Shown in pieces: positions 1-9,375 of a stretch of 64,000 bases of DNA (position 1 is its first letter; each line of letters begins with the position of its first letter). The notes below the pieces were generated by a model. The model saw only the letters and a list, made by a program, of their open reading frames with translations, did no database searches and was not told the DNA's origin. This DNA is from Ignavibacteria bacterium (lineage in GTDB: Bacteria; Bacteroidota; Ignavibacteria; SZUA-365). The stretch covers positions 70,526 through 134,525 of the forward strand of contig JADKJW010000014.1 in assembly GCA_016720835.1 (NCBI GenBank), written 5' to 3'. The translations under genes were made by a program, and so were the position numbers.

Positions 1-91
1 GCGTTCACGTAATCCGGTATCTGTCAATCTCCCATCTGACATCCTCACGAATCGCACACATTCCAAATCACTGGATCATACAGGAACCGCT

Positions 92-1090
92 ATGGATCTC
101 ACCACCACCTACATGGGTCTCACGCTGAAGAACCCGCTCGTCCCGTCGGCCTCCCCGTTGTCGAAGGACATCGGCACGATCAAGGCGATGGAAGACGCGG
201 GCGCATCGGCCATCGTGATGTACTCGCTCTTCGAGGAGCAGATCACCCACGATCAGAAAGCGCTCGATCATTTCCTGACCGCCGGCGCGGAGAGCTTCGC
301 CGAAGCGATCAGCTACTTCCCCGTCCAGACCGACTACAACCTCGGACCCGACGAGTACCTCGAGCACATCCACATCGCGAAGGCCGCCACGGATATCCCG
401 ATCATCGGCAGCCTCAACGGCGTCTCGGCGGGCGGCTGGATCGACTACGCCCGCAAGATCGAGCAGGCGGGCGCCGACGGGCTCGAACTCAACGTGTACT
501 ACATCCCGACCGACGGGAAGTACGACGCCGCGGCCATCGAGAACATCTACCTCGAGGATTTGAAGCTGATCAAGAGCAGCATCAAGATTCCCGTGGCGAT
601 GAAGCTCAGTCCCTTCTTCAGCTCGATGTCGAGCATGGCCGCGAAGCTCGACGCCGCGGGCGCCGACGCGCTCGTCATGTTCAACCGTTTCTATCAGCCC
701 GACTTCGATCTCGACAAGCTGGAAGTGGTCCCGAGCCTCAACCTCAGCACCTCGGCCGAAGGCCGCCTGCCGCTGCGCTGGATCGCCATTCTCTACAGTC
801 ACATCAAGGCGAGCATGGCCGCGACGACGGGCGTGCACACGCACATCGACATGCTGAAGATGCTCATGGCCGGCGCCGACGTCACGATGATGTGCTCGGC
901 CCTGCTGCATCACGGCGTGCCGCACATCCGCAAGACGCTCGCCGACCTCGAGGCGTGGATGACCGAGCACGAGTACGAGTCGGTCAAGCAGATGAAGGGC
1001 AGCATGAGCCAGCGCAACGTGGCCGAGCCCGCCGCCTTCGAGCGCGCGAACTACATGAAGGCCCTGCAGAGCTGGAAGATCACCGTCTGA
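92..1090 (+). CDS. Dihydroorotate dehydrogenase-like flavoprotein
   Basis: A 332-residue protein with the TIM-barrel layout of class 1 dihydroorotate dehydrogenases. It opens with DLTTTYMGLTLKNPLVPSAS, carries the middle glycine-rich stretch SLNGVSAGGW and the phosphate-side segment VAMKLSPFFSS, and ends with MMCSALLHHGV, all consistent with FMN binding. In genuine PyrD the strand after GADGLELN continues with a Ser/Cys that acts as catalytic base. Here it reads ELNVYYIPTD, so that residue is replaced by tyrosine. This variant family is usually annotated 'dihydroorotate dehydrogenase-like' and in other genomes often sits near pyruvate:ferredoxin oxidoreductase, which is not in this window. 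Pyrimidine synthesis is therefore unproven. The start follows a GGAAC stretch a few bases upstream. A hairpin about 140 bases downstream may end the transcript. Confidence 0.85.
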   Translation: MDLTTTYMGLTLKNPLVPSASPLSKDIGTIKAMEDAGASAIVMYSLFEEQITHDQKALDHFLTAGAESFAEAISYFPVQTDYNLGPDEYLEHIHIAKAATDIPIIGSLNGVSAGGWIDYARKIEQAGADGLELNVYYIPTDGKYDAAAIENIYLEDLKLIKSSIKIPVAMKLSPFFSSMSSMAAKLDAAGADALVMFNRFYQPDFDLDKLEVVPSLNLSTSAEGRLPLRWIAILYSHIKASMAATTGVHTHIDMLKMLMAGADVTMMCSALLHHGVPHIRKTLADLEAWMTEHEYESVKQMKGSMSQRNVAEPAAFERANYMKALQSWKITV

Positions 1091-1127
1091 TTTCCGATTT
1101 CGGATTGAAGCGCCAGATCCTATACGT

Positions 1128-1150
1128 TGTCACACCGAGCGAAGTCGAGG
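1128..1150 (+). repeat. Dispersed GAAGT repeat, copy 1
   Basis: TGTCACACCGAGCGAAGTCG followed by AGG. It matches the pattern TGTCAn(8)GAAGTnnAGG that is seen again at 1412-1439 (inverted) and 6110-6136, all in non-coding DNA. Short elements of this kind are scattered through intergenic regions of many uncultured bacteria; their role is unknown. Confidence 0.5.
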
Positions 1151-1230
1151 TGGCGAATTTCCGATTTCGGATTGAAGACGGGACGACGCGATTTTCGAGA
1201 TATCTTCGAACGATGAAATGACGAATGCCG

Positions 1231-1264
1231 ACAAGCCCCGTGTCCGGAAGGATGCGGGGCTTGT
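1231..1264 (+). terminator. Hairpin downstream of the DHOD-like gene
   Basis: A 10-bp perfect stem ACAAGCCCCG / CGGGGCTTGT (1231-1240 with 1255-1264) around a 14-nt loop is followed by TGATTT. It lies 140 bases after the stop codon and could be an intrinsic terminator, although the U tract is weak. Confidence 0.4.
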
Positions 1265-1411
1265 TGATTTCGGATTGTGAATTTCCGATTTCGGATTGAA
1301 GACCTGACAGCGTGAAGTCCGGCGCGAGAGAAGCACCCGCGAATCGGGACCCATGCCTCGACCCTGCTGCCGATGACATGTTTTCCGAACGGCACACGAA
1401 GCCTGAACGAT

Positions 1412-1439
1412 CAGATCCTTCACTTCGCTGCCGATGACA
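1412..1439 (-). repeat. Dispersed GAAGTGAAGGATCTG repeat, copy 2
   Basis: Read on the minus strand this is TGTCATCGGCAGCGAAGTGA followed by AGGATCTG. The last 15 bases are identical to the copy at 6110-6136, in opposite orientation. A degenerate relative (TGTCATCGGCAGCAGGGTCG) lies at about 1363-1383. Confidence 0.55.
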
Positions 1440-1763
1440 GCATCAGGAAAACCAGAAGAGATCGCGAAGCAATCGAACAACACGAATACTACGAAAATGT
1501 CTGGTTTCGTGCTGTTTCGGCCCGTTCGTGTGTTTCGCGATCGCCTTTTCTTCTGACGGCAATGTCATTGACGACGAAAATGGGATACAGTCCAATACGT
1601 GACCCAGGATGACCGTTGCCTTTCACACTTGTCAAGCCCTGTCGCCCTGAGTCCTCGCCGATTCCTCATCATCCCCCGCTTTCCGATCCCCCGCGAAATC
1701 CGTATTTTCCGCAATGCAGACCGATCTCTCTTTTTTCACATATCGCAGAACTTCGGAGCCGAG

Positions 1764-4700
1764 ATGAACACCGCCTCATCACGAATTTTTACCGCATTGC
1801 TGTTCCTTTCGACAGCGACCGCATTCTCCCAGGTGTCGATCACCACGCTCGGAGTCCCCTATACGCAGAATTTCGATTCCTTCGACACGGCCACAACGGC
1901 CGCCATGCCAGCAGGCTGGAAACTGAGCAAGGACGCATCGAACGTGCGGACCGTCGGCGCCTACAGCGCGGCTGTCACGGCCACCGAACGTCGCGCGGGC
2001 AACAGCATGAGTTCCACGGCCGCGAACGGCATCTACAATTACGGCGCGGGCGATGCGGCGGTCGTCACCGAACGCTGCCCGGGCTTCATCGCCTCCGGCA
2101 GCGGCACGAAGAGCGGCAACGTGTATGCATGGTACCGCAACAACGGCGCGAACGGCATCGCGAGCTTCACCATCACCTACAACGTGGAGAAATACCGCGG
2201 CGGCAGCAATTCGGCGGGCTGGGGCATGCAGCTCTACTACTCCTTCGATGGCACGAACTGGATCACCGCCGGCGCGTCCTTCTTCACCGGCTTCACGGCG
2301 GATGCCAATAACAACGGCTATGCCAGCGCGCCCGGCGCCACGAGCAGCGCCGCGGGTGCCCTCGCGGTGTCCGTCCCGGCGAATACCGACATCTACTTCG
2401 CGTGGAATTATTCGGTCACCAGCGGCACAACCACCACCAACGCGCAGGGACTGGGCGTCGACGACGTCTCGATCACTCCGCAGCCGTCCACCGGACTCTC
2501 CCCCACCGTCGTGCAGTTTGCAACAGCAACCTCCAGCGTTTCCGAAGGCGCGGGGTCCGCGTCCATCACCGTGAACATCGCCAATCCCTCGCCCACGGCT
2601 GCAACGACAGTGCAGGTGGCGCTCACGGGCGGCACGGCGGTGAACGGCACGGACATCGTCCCGGCGTACGTGACGCAGACGCTCACCTTCCCCGCGAACG
2701 ACGGCGCAAGCCGGACCGCGACCTTCACGCCCTTCGACGATGCGGTGTTCACGGGCAGCCGGACCGCCATCTTCCAGTTGCAGAACGTCACAGGCGGGAC
2801 CACTGCACTGATCGGCGGACAGAGCACGCACACCGCCACCATCCTCGAGAATGATTCCCCGCCCGCGCCGACCGTTGTCGTCAACGAATACTACAACGGC
2901 AACGGCGACATCAGCAGCTTCGAAGCAGTGGAACTGCTCGTCGTGAAGGACAGTCTCGACATGCGCGGGTTCTCCATTGCCGATGCCACCAGCGGCGGCA
3001 CCTACCCCTTCGGCTCGGTGAAATTCACCAGCGATCCGCTGTGGAGCAACGTGCAGGCGGGGACCATCATCGTCGTCGGCGGACTCTTCGCGCTGCCGGC
3101 AGAGGATCTCGATCCCTCCGACGGACTGCTCATGGTGTACTGTCCCGACGGTGGCGACACGACGCAGTACCTCATCGCCAGCGGCAGCGTCCCTTCCATT
3201 GCGGCGGCGTCGGACGCCGTTGCGATACGCGACGCGGGCAACAGCTTCATTCACGGTCTCGCGCACGGCACGGCGAATCAGAACACGCTCCCCGCGGGCC
3301 GCAGCGGCTGGCTCAGCGGCTCCATCGCCAGCGGGCAGACCGTCTCCTTCACTCGCACCGCCGGCGCGATGACGCTGGCGGATTTTCTCACTCCCACGTT
3401 CATCGCAGCCCTCCCATACTCCTTCGGCGCGGCCAACGACACGACGGGCAACCGCGACTTCCTCCGCGGCATCCGCAGCAGAAATGTGGTGCATGCGCGC
3501 AATCTCGCCGGCACCTTTTTCTGGAACATCACCGTGAGCGGCGCGACGGTGAACATGACCGGACCGGTCAACATCGGCAATGCGCTCACCGTGAATGAAG
3601 GCACGTTCAATGAAAACGGCCTTGGAATGAATCTCGACGGCGGCGGCAACGCGCAGAACGGCATCGGCGCGGGTACGCTGACGGTGGGCGACAATGCCGG
3701 ATCGTCGGCCGTCCTCAACCTGACATCGACGCCGTCCATCGTGAGCGGTGCGTTCAGTGCCGGACAATCGGATGCGACAGTCGATTATCGCGGCACCGCG
3801 ACGCAGACTGTCCTTCCGGGCACCTATTTCAATCTCAAGATCACGAACGGCAACGCGAGTGCGCAGAAGCTGCTCGCGAACAACGCAACGGTGAACGGCG
3901 CGCTCACGATCAATGCGGGCGCCTACCTGAATGTCGACAAGACGAAGCTCGTCACGCTCGGCCCGACGGGCAGCTACACGAATGCCGGGCGCTTCCTCGG
4001 CAGCATTCAGACGACGCGCAGCATCAGCGCCGCGGCGGTGCCGGAGAGCTTCGGCGGCATCGGCCTTGCAATGACGGCGAATGGACCGGCCTTCCCGGGA
4101 TCAACCACGGTCAAAATGACCAGCGGCTATTACCTCTGGGTCGCGAATCTTCCATCGATCCTGAAGTACTACACGGTCACTGCCGCGAACGGCACAGGCA
4201 ACAACGTCACGCTGACATACAAGTACGAGGCGCTGGATCTCAACGGCCAGATCGAAGCCTCTCTGGGACTGAAGAACTCCACCAACGGCGGAGGCATCTG
4301 GACCAACAAAACCGGCACGCTCAGCACCGGCGCGAAGACCATCACGCATGCCGCCACAGATGTCAACGGCATCTGGACCGCGCACGCGAATCCCCCGCAG
4401 GGCACGATCGCCTCGAGCGCAGCCGCTCTCAGCTTCACCGCAGAGCAGAATTACCTGCTCCCCGCTTCGCAGCCTGTCACGGTATCGAACGTGAACGGCA
4501 GCGGATCGATCATCGAATGGACCGCAACGCCGTCGACCACCGTCCTGCCGACCTGGCTGGCCGTGACGCCAAGTCCGGCGAGCGGTGTGAACAGCGGCGC
4601 CTTCACGGTGGACGTGCTGCGCACCGATCTCGCGCCCGGCGTGTACACGGGCAGCATCACCGTCGCCGATCCGCATGCGACAAACTCGCCCTTCATCATT

Positions 4701-6065
4701 CCCGTCACCTACACCGTGCTGGCTCCGCGGAAACTCTGCGTGGGCGCCGATACCATCTTCATCAAGGCGACATGGAAGATGGACAAGGCGAAGAAGACCG
4801 TGGCCGTGCTCAATTGCGGCGGCGCCTTCGGACCCGACGTCATCCTCTGGACAGTCTCCACGGCCATCCCGTGGCTCGGCATCGAGCCCGTTTCGGGGAG
4901 CGAGGGGCAGGCCTTCGTCCTCACCGCCAACACGATGCATCTCGATCCGGGGAGCTACGTCGGCAGCGTGACCATCACCGGGATACTCTCCGTGCGCGGC
5001 ACGCCGGTGAGCAATTCGCCGCTCACGATTCCAGTGATACTCGAGGTCGAACCCGACGGCATCGTGACCGCACCCGTGGGACCGATGTCGCCGGGCGACA
5101 CCCGCCTCATCCTCAATCCCCGCGGACAGCGCATCGCGAAACTGAAGCTCAACAGTGGTTCGTTGACCGGCGTCACCGTGCATCTGATGCCTGACGAACT
5201 GCCGAGCGGCATCTCGCGACTGCGCTACGCTCTCCGCTGGTACACCTTCGCGGCGACAGGCAGCAATTACAACGTGGACCTCACGATGTATTACACGAGC
5301 AACGAGCTGGATCCCATGATCGCCATCCCCGCCGATCTGCGCGGATGGAGGCAGTTCCCCATCGGCGGCATCTGGTATCCGACGGTGAGCAGTGCCAGTC
5401 CCATCGACAACAGCGTGACGGTGACGGGCATCACCGATCTCACGGGCGCATGGACCATGGCACATCCCTACTTCCCGATCGTCATGCCGCTGCGCGCCCT
5501 CAGCGCGGACTGGCAGGACGCGCAGAGCGCGCGCATCGCGTGGGAGAGCGAACTCGGCATCACCCGGCTGGGCTACATGGTGGAACGCAGCGTGCGAGGC
5601 GCCGGTGAATGGTCCACCGTCGGTCTCGTCGAGAGAAAGGACGGCTCCGCGTACAGTTTCATCGATCGTGTGCCATCCGCTGACAGCTACGAGTACCGCC
5701 TCATCGCCTTCGACGACGCGGGCGAGGCTTATCAGTCGGAGTCCGTGATTCTGGATCCGATGCGCATCCTTTCCGTCGATGATGGCGCAGCGCTCAGCGG
5801 TTTTGCGCTCGCGCAGAACACGCCGAATCCCTTCGAGAGCAGCTCCGGCACCATCATCCGCTTCAGTCTCGCCGATGCCGGCGACACCCGTCTCGCGCTG
5901 TACGACAGTTTCGGCCGCGAAGTGCGCGTGCTCGCCGAGGGCTTCCGCAGCGCGGGCCTGCACATGCTGCAATTCGACGCGCGCGGCCTCGAGAGCGGGA
6001 CGTACTTCTATCGGCTCATTTCCGGTGCGCAGTCCGTTACGAGGAAGCTGGTTGTGACGAAATAG
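1764..6065 (+). CDS. Large T9SS-secreted multidomain surface protein
   Basis: A 1433-residue exported protein. The reading frame is open further upstream, but the ATG at 1764 gives a proper signal peptide (MNTASSRIFTALLFLSTATA, then FSQ), so I start there. In order: an N-terminal jelly-roll-like region; a Calx-beta-like domain around residues 245-350 (acidic FPANDGAS and PFDDAVF loops); a lamin-tail-like segment (VVVNEYYNGNGDISSFE, about 370-600); a long beta-rich part; two BACON-like repeats with WLAVTPSPASG and WLGIEPVSGSEG; an FN3-like domain; and a C-terminal T9SS sorting domain (AQNTPNPFESS ... FGREVRVLAEG ... LESGTYFYRL). The sorting domain implies transport to the outer membrane by PorU-type machinery, which is not in this window. 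No catalytic motif was recognised; adhesion or matrix function is a guess. Confidence 0.85.
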   Translation: MNTASSRIFTALLFLSTATAFSQVSITTLGVPYTQNFDSFDTATTAAMPAGWKLSKDASNVRTVGAYSAAVTATERRAGNSMSSTAANGIYNYGAGDAAVVTERCPGFIASGSGTKSGNVYAWYRNNGANGIASFTITYNVEKYRGGSNSAGWGMQLYYSFDGTNWITAGASFFTGFTADANNNGYASAPGATSSAAGALAVSVPANTDIYFAWNYSVTSGTTTTNAQGLGVDDVSITPQPSTGLSPTVVQFATATSSVSEGAGSASITVNIANPSPTAATTVQVALTGGTAVNGTDIVPAYVTQTLTFPANDGASRTATFTPFDDAVFTGSRTAIFQLQNVTGGTTALIGGQSTHTATILENDSPPAPTVVVNEYYNGNGDISSFEAVELLVVKDSLDMRGFSIADATSGGTYPFGSVKFTSDPLWSNVQAGTIIVVGGLFALPAEDLDPSDGLLMVYCPDGGDTTQYLIASGSVPSIAAASDAVAIRDAGNSFIHGLAHGTANQNTLPAGRSGWLSGSIASGQTVSFTRTAGAMTLADFLTPTFIAALPYSFGAANDTTGNRDFLRGIRSRNVVHARNLAGTFFWNITVSGATVNMTGPVNIGNALTVNEGTFNENGLGMNLDGGGNAQNGIGAGTLTVGDNAGSSAVLNLTSTPSIVSGAFSAGQSDATVDYRGTATQTVLPGTYFNLKITNGNASAQKLLANNATVNGALTINAGAYLNVDKTKLVTLGPTGSYTNAGRFLGSIQTTRSISAAAVPESFGGIGLAMTANGPAFPGSTTVKMTSGYYLWVANLPSILKYYTVTAANGTGNNVTLTYKYEALDLNGQIEASLGLKNSTNGGGIWTNKTGTLSTGAKTITHAATDVNGIWTAHANPPQGTIASSAAALSFTAEQNYLLPASQPVTVSNVNGSGSIIEWTATPSTTVLPTWLAVTPSPASGVNSGAFTVDVLRTDLAPGVYTGSITVADPHATNSPFIIPVTYTVLAPRKLCVGADTIFIKATWKMDKAKKTVAVLNCGGAFGPDVILWTVSTAIPWLGIEPVSGSEGQAFVLTANTMHLDPGSYVGSVTITGILSVRGTPVSNSPLTIPVILEVEPDGIVTAPVGPMSPGDTRLILNPRGQRIAKLKLNSGSLTGVTVHLMPDELPSGISRLRYALRWYTFAATGSNYNVDLTMYYTSNELDPMIAIPADLRGWRQFPIGGIWYPTVSSASPIDNSVTVTGITDLTGAWTMAHPYFPIVMPLRALSADWQDAQSARIAWESELGITRLGYMVERSVRGAGEWSTVGLVERKDGSAYSFIDRVPSADSYEYRLIAFDDAGEAYQSESVILDPMRILSVDDGAALSGFALAQNTPNPFESSSGTIIRFSLADAGDTRLALYDSFGREVRVLAEGFRSAGLHMLQFDARGLESGTYFYRLISGAQSVTRKLVVTK

Positions 6066-6407
6066 GTGAGATGCGAGATGCGAGGATTTTCACGCACGCA
6101 TAAGGGCCCGTCATCCTGAACGAAGTGAAGGATCTGCACGTCCGAATTACGAGCGGCATCGGGTCGGGAGATATATCCTCTGCACCACTGCCCTCATTGA
6201 CCGCGCGATGAAGTATCCTCGCGTCCGCATTGCGTGAACGAAGGATTTCCCCCACGCCGCGTCGCTTTTTTCAATTTTTTCCGTACCTTTTAGGGCTTCG
6301 CACAATGTTTTGCTGAACCCCGGGGCAGCCTGTGCCGAGGGGACACAATGCGCGAAGCCCTGAACCGACACCAACGAACATTCATCCTTTCTTTCGGAGA
6401 CACTCCC
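6066..6407. other. Spacer between the T9SS gene and icd
   Basis: No gene is visible. It holds a GAGATGCGAGATGCGAGG motif right after the stop (6068-6085), one copy of the dispersed GAAGTGAAGGATCTG repeat, and an AT-rich stretch at 6268-6292 (a TTTTTTC run leading into CCGTACCTTT) that may contain the icd promoter. An in-frame ATG at 6348 exists, but the ATG at 6408 fits the icd family. Confidence 0.5.
6110..6136 (+). repeat. Dispersed GAAGTGAAGGATCTG repeat, copy 3
   Basis: GTCATCCTGAACGAAG followed by TGAAGGATCTG, in the non-coding spacer. The last 15 bases match the inverted copy at 1412-1439 exactly. Confidence 0.55.
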
Positions 6408-7652
6408 ATGGCGTATCAGAAGCTCACCCCGCCGGCGTCGGGCGCAAAAATCACCGTCACCGACGGCGTCCTCAACGTGCCGGACAATCCCGTCATTCCC
6501 TTCATCGAGGGCGATGGCACCGGTCCGGATATCTGGGCTGCCGCGGTGCGCGTGCTGGATGCCGCGGTGGCGAAGGCGTACGCGGGGAAGCGCAAGATCG
6601 AATGGTTCGAAGTCTTTGCCGGTGAAAAAGCCTTGACCGTATACGGCGAAAACGTGTGGCTGCCTGAAGATACCCTCGAAGCCGTGAAGGAATTCGTGGT
6701 CGGCATCAAGGGACCCCTGACCACGCCGGTCGGCGGCGGCATCCGCTCGCTGAACGTGGCGCTGCGGCAGATGCTGGATCTGTACGTGTGCCTGCGTCCC
6801 GTGCGCTACTTCCAGGGCGTGCCCTCCCCCGTCAAGCACCCCGAGCTGATCGACATGGTCATCTTCCGCGAGAATTCCGAAGACATCTACGCCGGAATCG
6901 AATGGAAGGCCGGCACGCCCGAAGTGAAAAAGCTCATCGATTTCCTGCAGAACGAGATGGGCGTGAAGAAGATCCGGTTCCCCGAATCCTCGAGCATCGG
7001 TGTCAAGCCCGCCTCGCAGGAAGGGACGGAACGCCTCGTGCGCGCCGCGATCAAGTATGCGCTCGACTTCAACCGCGAGTCCGTGACCATCGTCCACAAG
7101 GGCAACATCATGAAGTTCACCGAGGGCGGCTTCCGCGACTGGGGCTACGAACTCGCGATCAAGGAATTCGGCGGCACGCTCATCGACGGCGGTCCCTGGG
7201 TGCGGCTCCCCGAAGGCGTGGTGGTGAAGGACGTCATCGCCGACGCCTTCCTGCAGCAGATCCTCACGCGTCCCGCGGAGTACGACGTCATCGCCACCAT
7301 GAATCTCAACGGCGACTACATCTCCGACGCCCTCGCGGCGCAGGTTGGCGGCATCGGCATCGCGCCCGGCGCCAATATCAACTACCAGAACGGCTACGCG
7401 ATCTTCGAAGCCACGCACGGCACCGCGCCGAAGTATGCCGGACTCGACAAGGTCAATCCCGGCTCGGTGATCCTCAGCGGCGAGATGATGCTGCGGTACA
7501 TGGGCTGGACCGAGGCCGCCGCGCTGATCATCAAGGCAATGGACGCGACCATTCAGCAGAAGACCGTCACCTACGATTTCGCGCGTCTCATGGACGGCGC
7601 GACGGAAGTGAAATGTTCGGAATTCGCCACCGCCCTCATCGCAAACATGTGA
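6408..7652 (+). CDS. icd: NADP-dependent isocitrate dehydrogenase
   Basis: A 414-residue enzyme of the TCA cycle converting isocitrate to 2-oxoglutarate and CO2 with reduction of NADP. It is collinear with E. coli Icd. The substrate loop GGGIRSLNVALRQ is intact, with the regulatory serine at about residue 114. FRENSEDIYAGIEWKA follows, and ATHGTAPKYAGLDKVNPGS carries the Lys-Tyr pair typical of NADP specificity. The start at 6408 (MAYQKLTPP) is chosen over one 60 bases upstream because it matches the family N-terminus and has GGAGA 8 bases before it. No AceK kinase/phosphatase gene is nearby, so phospho-regulation at that serine is unproven. A small cytochrome gene follows after 34 bases and is probably cotranscribed. 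Confidence 0.96.
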   Translation: MAYQKLTPPASGAKITVTDGVLNVPDNPVIPFIEGDGTGPDIWAAAVRVLDAAVAKAYAGKRKIEWFEVFAGEKALTVYGENVWLPEDTLEAVKEFVVGIKGPLTTPVGGGIRSLNVALRQMLDLYVCLRPVRYFQGVPSPVKHPELIDMVIFRENSEDIYAGIEWKAGTPEVKKLIDFLQNEMGVKKIRFPESSSIGVKPASQEGTERLVRAAIKYALDFNRESVTIVHKGNIMKFTEGGFRDWGYELAIKEFGGTLIDGGPWVRLPEGVVVKDVIADAFLQQILTRPAEYDVIATMNLNGDYISDALAAQVGGIGIAPGANINYQNGYAIFEATHGTAPKYAGLDKVNPGSVILSGEMMLRYMGWTEAAALIIKAMDATIQQKTVTYDFARLMDGATEVKCSEFATALIANM

Positions 7653-7686
7653 CACGTCCTCACGATCCCATACAGGAGCTGCACCC

Positions 7687-8058
7687 ATGAAGCACTTTTA
7701 CACCGGACTCTTCGCGGTGCTCGCGATCGGCCTCCTCGGAGCGTCGTCTCTCACCCCGCCGGATCCGAGCGAACTGATGAAGAAAAAAACGGAACATGCG
7801 CAGAGCATCCTCAAAGCCCTCGCCCTCGCCGACCTCCCCCTCGTGAAAAAAGAGGCGGAGGCGATCGAGAAACTCACCGTGGAAGCGGGCTTCGCCAACA
7901 CCTCGGAGAAGTACGCGGACTATGGCCGTGAATTCCTTCGCATCGTCCGCGAACTGATCAAGGAAGCCGAGAACAAGAACATGGCGGGCAGCTACTACCA
8001 GTTCACGCGCATGACGTCGGTGTGTTTCTCCTGCCACGAGCATCTGCGGACAAAGTAG
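7687..8058 (+). CDS. Periplasmic monohaem c-type cytochrome, cytochrome c'-like
   Basis: A 123-residue protein with an N-terminal signal peptide (MKHFYTGLFAVLAIGLLGAS) and a predominantly helical mature part. A single haem-attachment motif CFSCH lies at residues 113-117, close to the C-terminus. A four-helix layout with a C-terminal CxxCH is the pattern of cytochrome c'-type proteins, but identity to that family was judged by eye only. It probably carries electrons in the periplasm. A CAGGAG ribosome-binding site precedes the ATG. It follows icd by 34 bases; a functional link is not obvious. Confidence 0.7.
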   Translation: MKHFYTGLFAVLAIGLLGASSLTPPDPSELMKKKTEHAQSILKALALADLPLVKKEAEAIEKLTVEAGFANTSEKYADYGREFLRIVRELIKEAENKNMAGSYYQFTRMTSVCFSCHEHLRTK

Positions 8059-8149
8059 TCAATCAAACGAACTCTGCTTTCCCGAATCACCGTGAACTCT
8101 GTATCGCTTCACACACGAATCACGCACTGACGCGAACTCATCCCCCCGA

Positions 8150-8176
8150 CCCCCTTCTCTTGTAAAGAGAAGGGGG
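8150..8176. repeat. Perfect 11-bp hairpin between cytochrome and dioxygenase genes
   Basis: CCCCCTTCTCT / AGAGAAGGGGG with a TGTAA loop. Neither side carries a T tract, so it may be a dispersed intergenic hairpin rather than a classical terminator. It could still end the icd-cytochrome transcript. Confidence 0.5.
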
Positions 8177-8243
8177 AGGAAGAATGACGACGCATATCTC
8201 GAATCTCGCATCTCTCATTTCTCCCCTCTGAAAGGCACCCGAT

Positions 8244-9365
8244 ATGTATCTCTTCCACCAGGGCAAGCACACACGTCAGGCGCACGTCGGACTGCCGGAA
8301 GGCACGTTCGAGGAGGAGCATGGCAGGCAGGGTTTCTTTGGACAGGTGTCGCATCTCTACAGGCGGCATGCGCCGACGGATTGGACGAACTTCGAGGGCG
8401 CGCTGAGACCGCACGCCTTCGACTTCAACAACGCCGAGCCGTCAGACGGCCGCAACGAGCGCGGCGCCCGAATCCGGCTGCTGTACAACGACGACGTGGC
8501 GGTGCACATCTCGCGACGGAGGGCGGCGATGCCCTTCTACTTCCGGAATGGCGACGCGGATGAAGTCCATTTCGTGCACGAAGGAACAGGCGTGTTCGAG
8601 ACGGACTATGGGACGATCCCGTATGAAAAGGGCGACTACGTCGTCCTCCCCCGCTGCACGACGTATCGCGTGGTGCCGTCCACGCCGGAGAATTTCTTCC
8701 TGGTCATTGAGGCGTTCTCCGCGGTGCGGCCGCCGAACATGCAGGAGAAGGGCCTCATCGGCATGCACGCGCTGTACGATCTCTCGGCCATCACCACGCC
8801 ACTGCTCCCCGATGTATACGACGAGCGGGCCGGCGTCGAGCACGAGATCCGCGTGCAGCGCGACGGTATTCTCTCCTCCGTGTTCTATCCGTTCAATCCG
8901 CTGGACGCCGTGGGCTGGAAGGGAGATCTGTTCTCGTGGAAAATCAACGTACGCGACATCCGTCCCGTGATGAGCCATCGCGTGCATCTCCCGCCGCCGG
9001 CGCACAGCACCTTCGTGATGCACAACGCCGTGATCTGCACCTTCCTGCCCCGGCCCCTCGAGGAGGATGACGACGCGCTCAAGGTGCCTTTCTTCCATCG
9101 CAACAGCGATTACGACGAGGTGCTCTTCTATCATGCCGGCGATTTTTTCAGCCGCGACAACATCAAGCCCGGCATGGTCACCCTGCACCCCACCGGCATT
9201 CATCACGGTCCGCATCCCAAAGCCCTGCTCAAGCAGAAGGATCTCAAGCGCACCGACGAAATCGCCGTCATGCTCGACACGGTGAACACCCTGCACATCA
9301 GCCCGGAGGCTGAAGCGGTGGAGTGGAAGGACTACTGGAAGAGCTGGGGCGGGGGGAAGAAGTAG
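8244..9365 (+). CDS. hmgA: Homogentisate 1,2-dioxygenase family protein
   Basis: A 373-residue cupin-fold protein resembling homogentisate dioxygenase, the Fe(II) enzyme that opens homogentisate to maleylacetoacetate in tyrosine degradation. The N-terminus (MYLFHQGKHTRQAHVGLPEG) and the central NGDADEVHFVHEGTG are typical of the bacterial group. Candidate metal ligands are His285 (FHRNSDYDEV), Glu292 and His321 (HPTGIHHGPHP). The protein is shorter than the human enzyme (445 residues), and the spacing between the first His and Glu is one residue longer. The gene stands alone: no fumarylacetoacetase or 4-hydroxyphenylpyruvate dioxygenase is adjacent, so the substrate is inferred from family. 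It converges with ricT, with only 10 bases between the two stop codons. Confidence 0.8.
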   Translation: MYLFHQGKHTRQAHVGLPEGTFEEEHGRQGFFGQVSHLYRRHAPTDWTNFEGALRPHAFDFNNAEPSDGRNERGARIRLLYNDDVAVHISRRRAAMPFYFRNGDADEVHFVHEGTGVFETDYGTIPYEKGDYVVLPRCTTYRVVPSTPENFFLVIEAFSAVRPPNMQEKGLIGMHALYDLSAITTPLLPDVYDERAGVEHEIRVQRDGILSSVFYPFNPLDAVGWKGDLFSWKINVRDIRPVMSHRVHLPPPAHSTFVMHNAVICTFLPRPLEEDDDALKVPFFHRNSDYDEVLFYHAGDFFSRDNIKPGMVTLHPTGIHHGPHPKALLKQKDLKRTDEIAVMLDTVNTLHISPEAEAVEWKDYWKSWGGGKK

Positions 9366-9375
9366 GGAGTGGTCC

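Larger units (their letters stand above)
1091..1301 (+). repeat. Three direct copies of a 20-bp intergenic repeat
   Basis: TTTCCGATTTCGGATTGAAG occurs exactly at 1091-1110, 1158-1177 and 1282-1301, with a partial copy (GATTTCGGATTG) at 1266-1277. The first copy starts immediately after the stop codon of the upstream gene. The copies are separated by unrelated sequence and by a second repeat type. No reading frame here looks coding. The rest of the spacer up to the T9SS gene at 1764 shows no recognisable gene. Confidence 0.75.

Noticed and set aside
1091..1301. CRISPR array
   Set aside because: Three 20-bp repeats with unequal spacing of 47 and 104 bases, no cas genes and no further units.
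1779..3767. Minus-strand open frames opposite the first T9SS gene
   Set aside because: Composition is Arg/Gly/Ala/Asp-rich without motifs, while the plus strand has a signal peptide and sorting domain.
8150..8176. Intrinsic terminator after the cytochrome gene
   Set aside because: The hairpin is perfect but no T tract follows on either strand, so it was listed as a repeat only.
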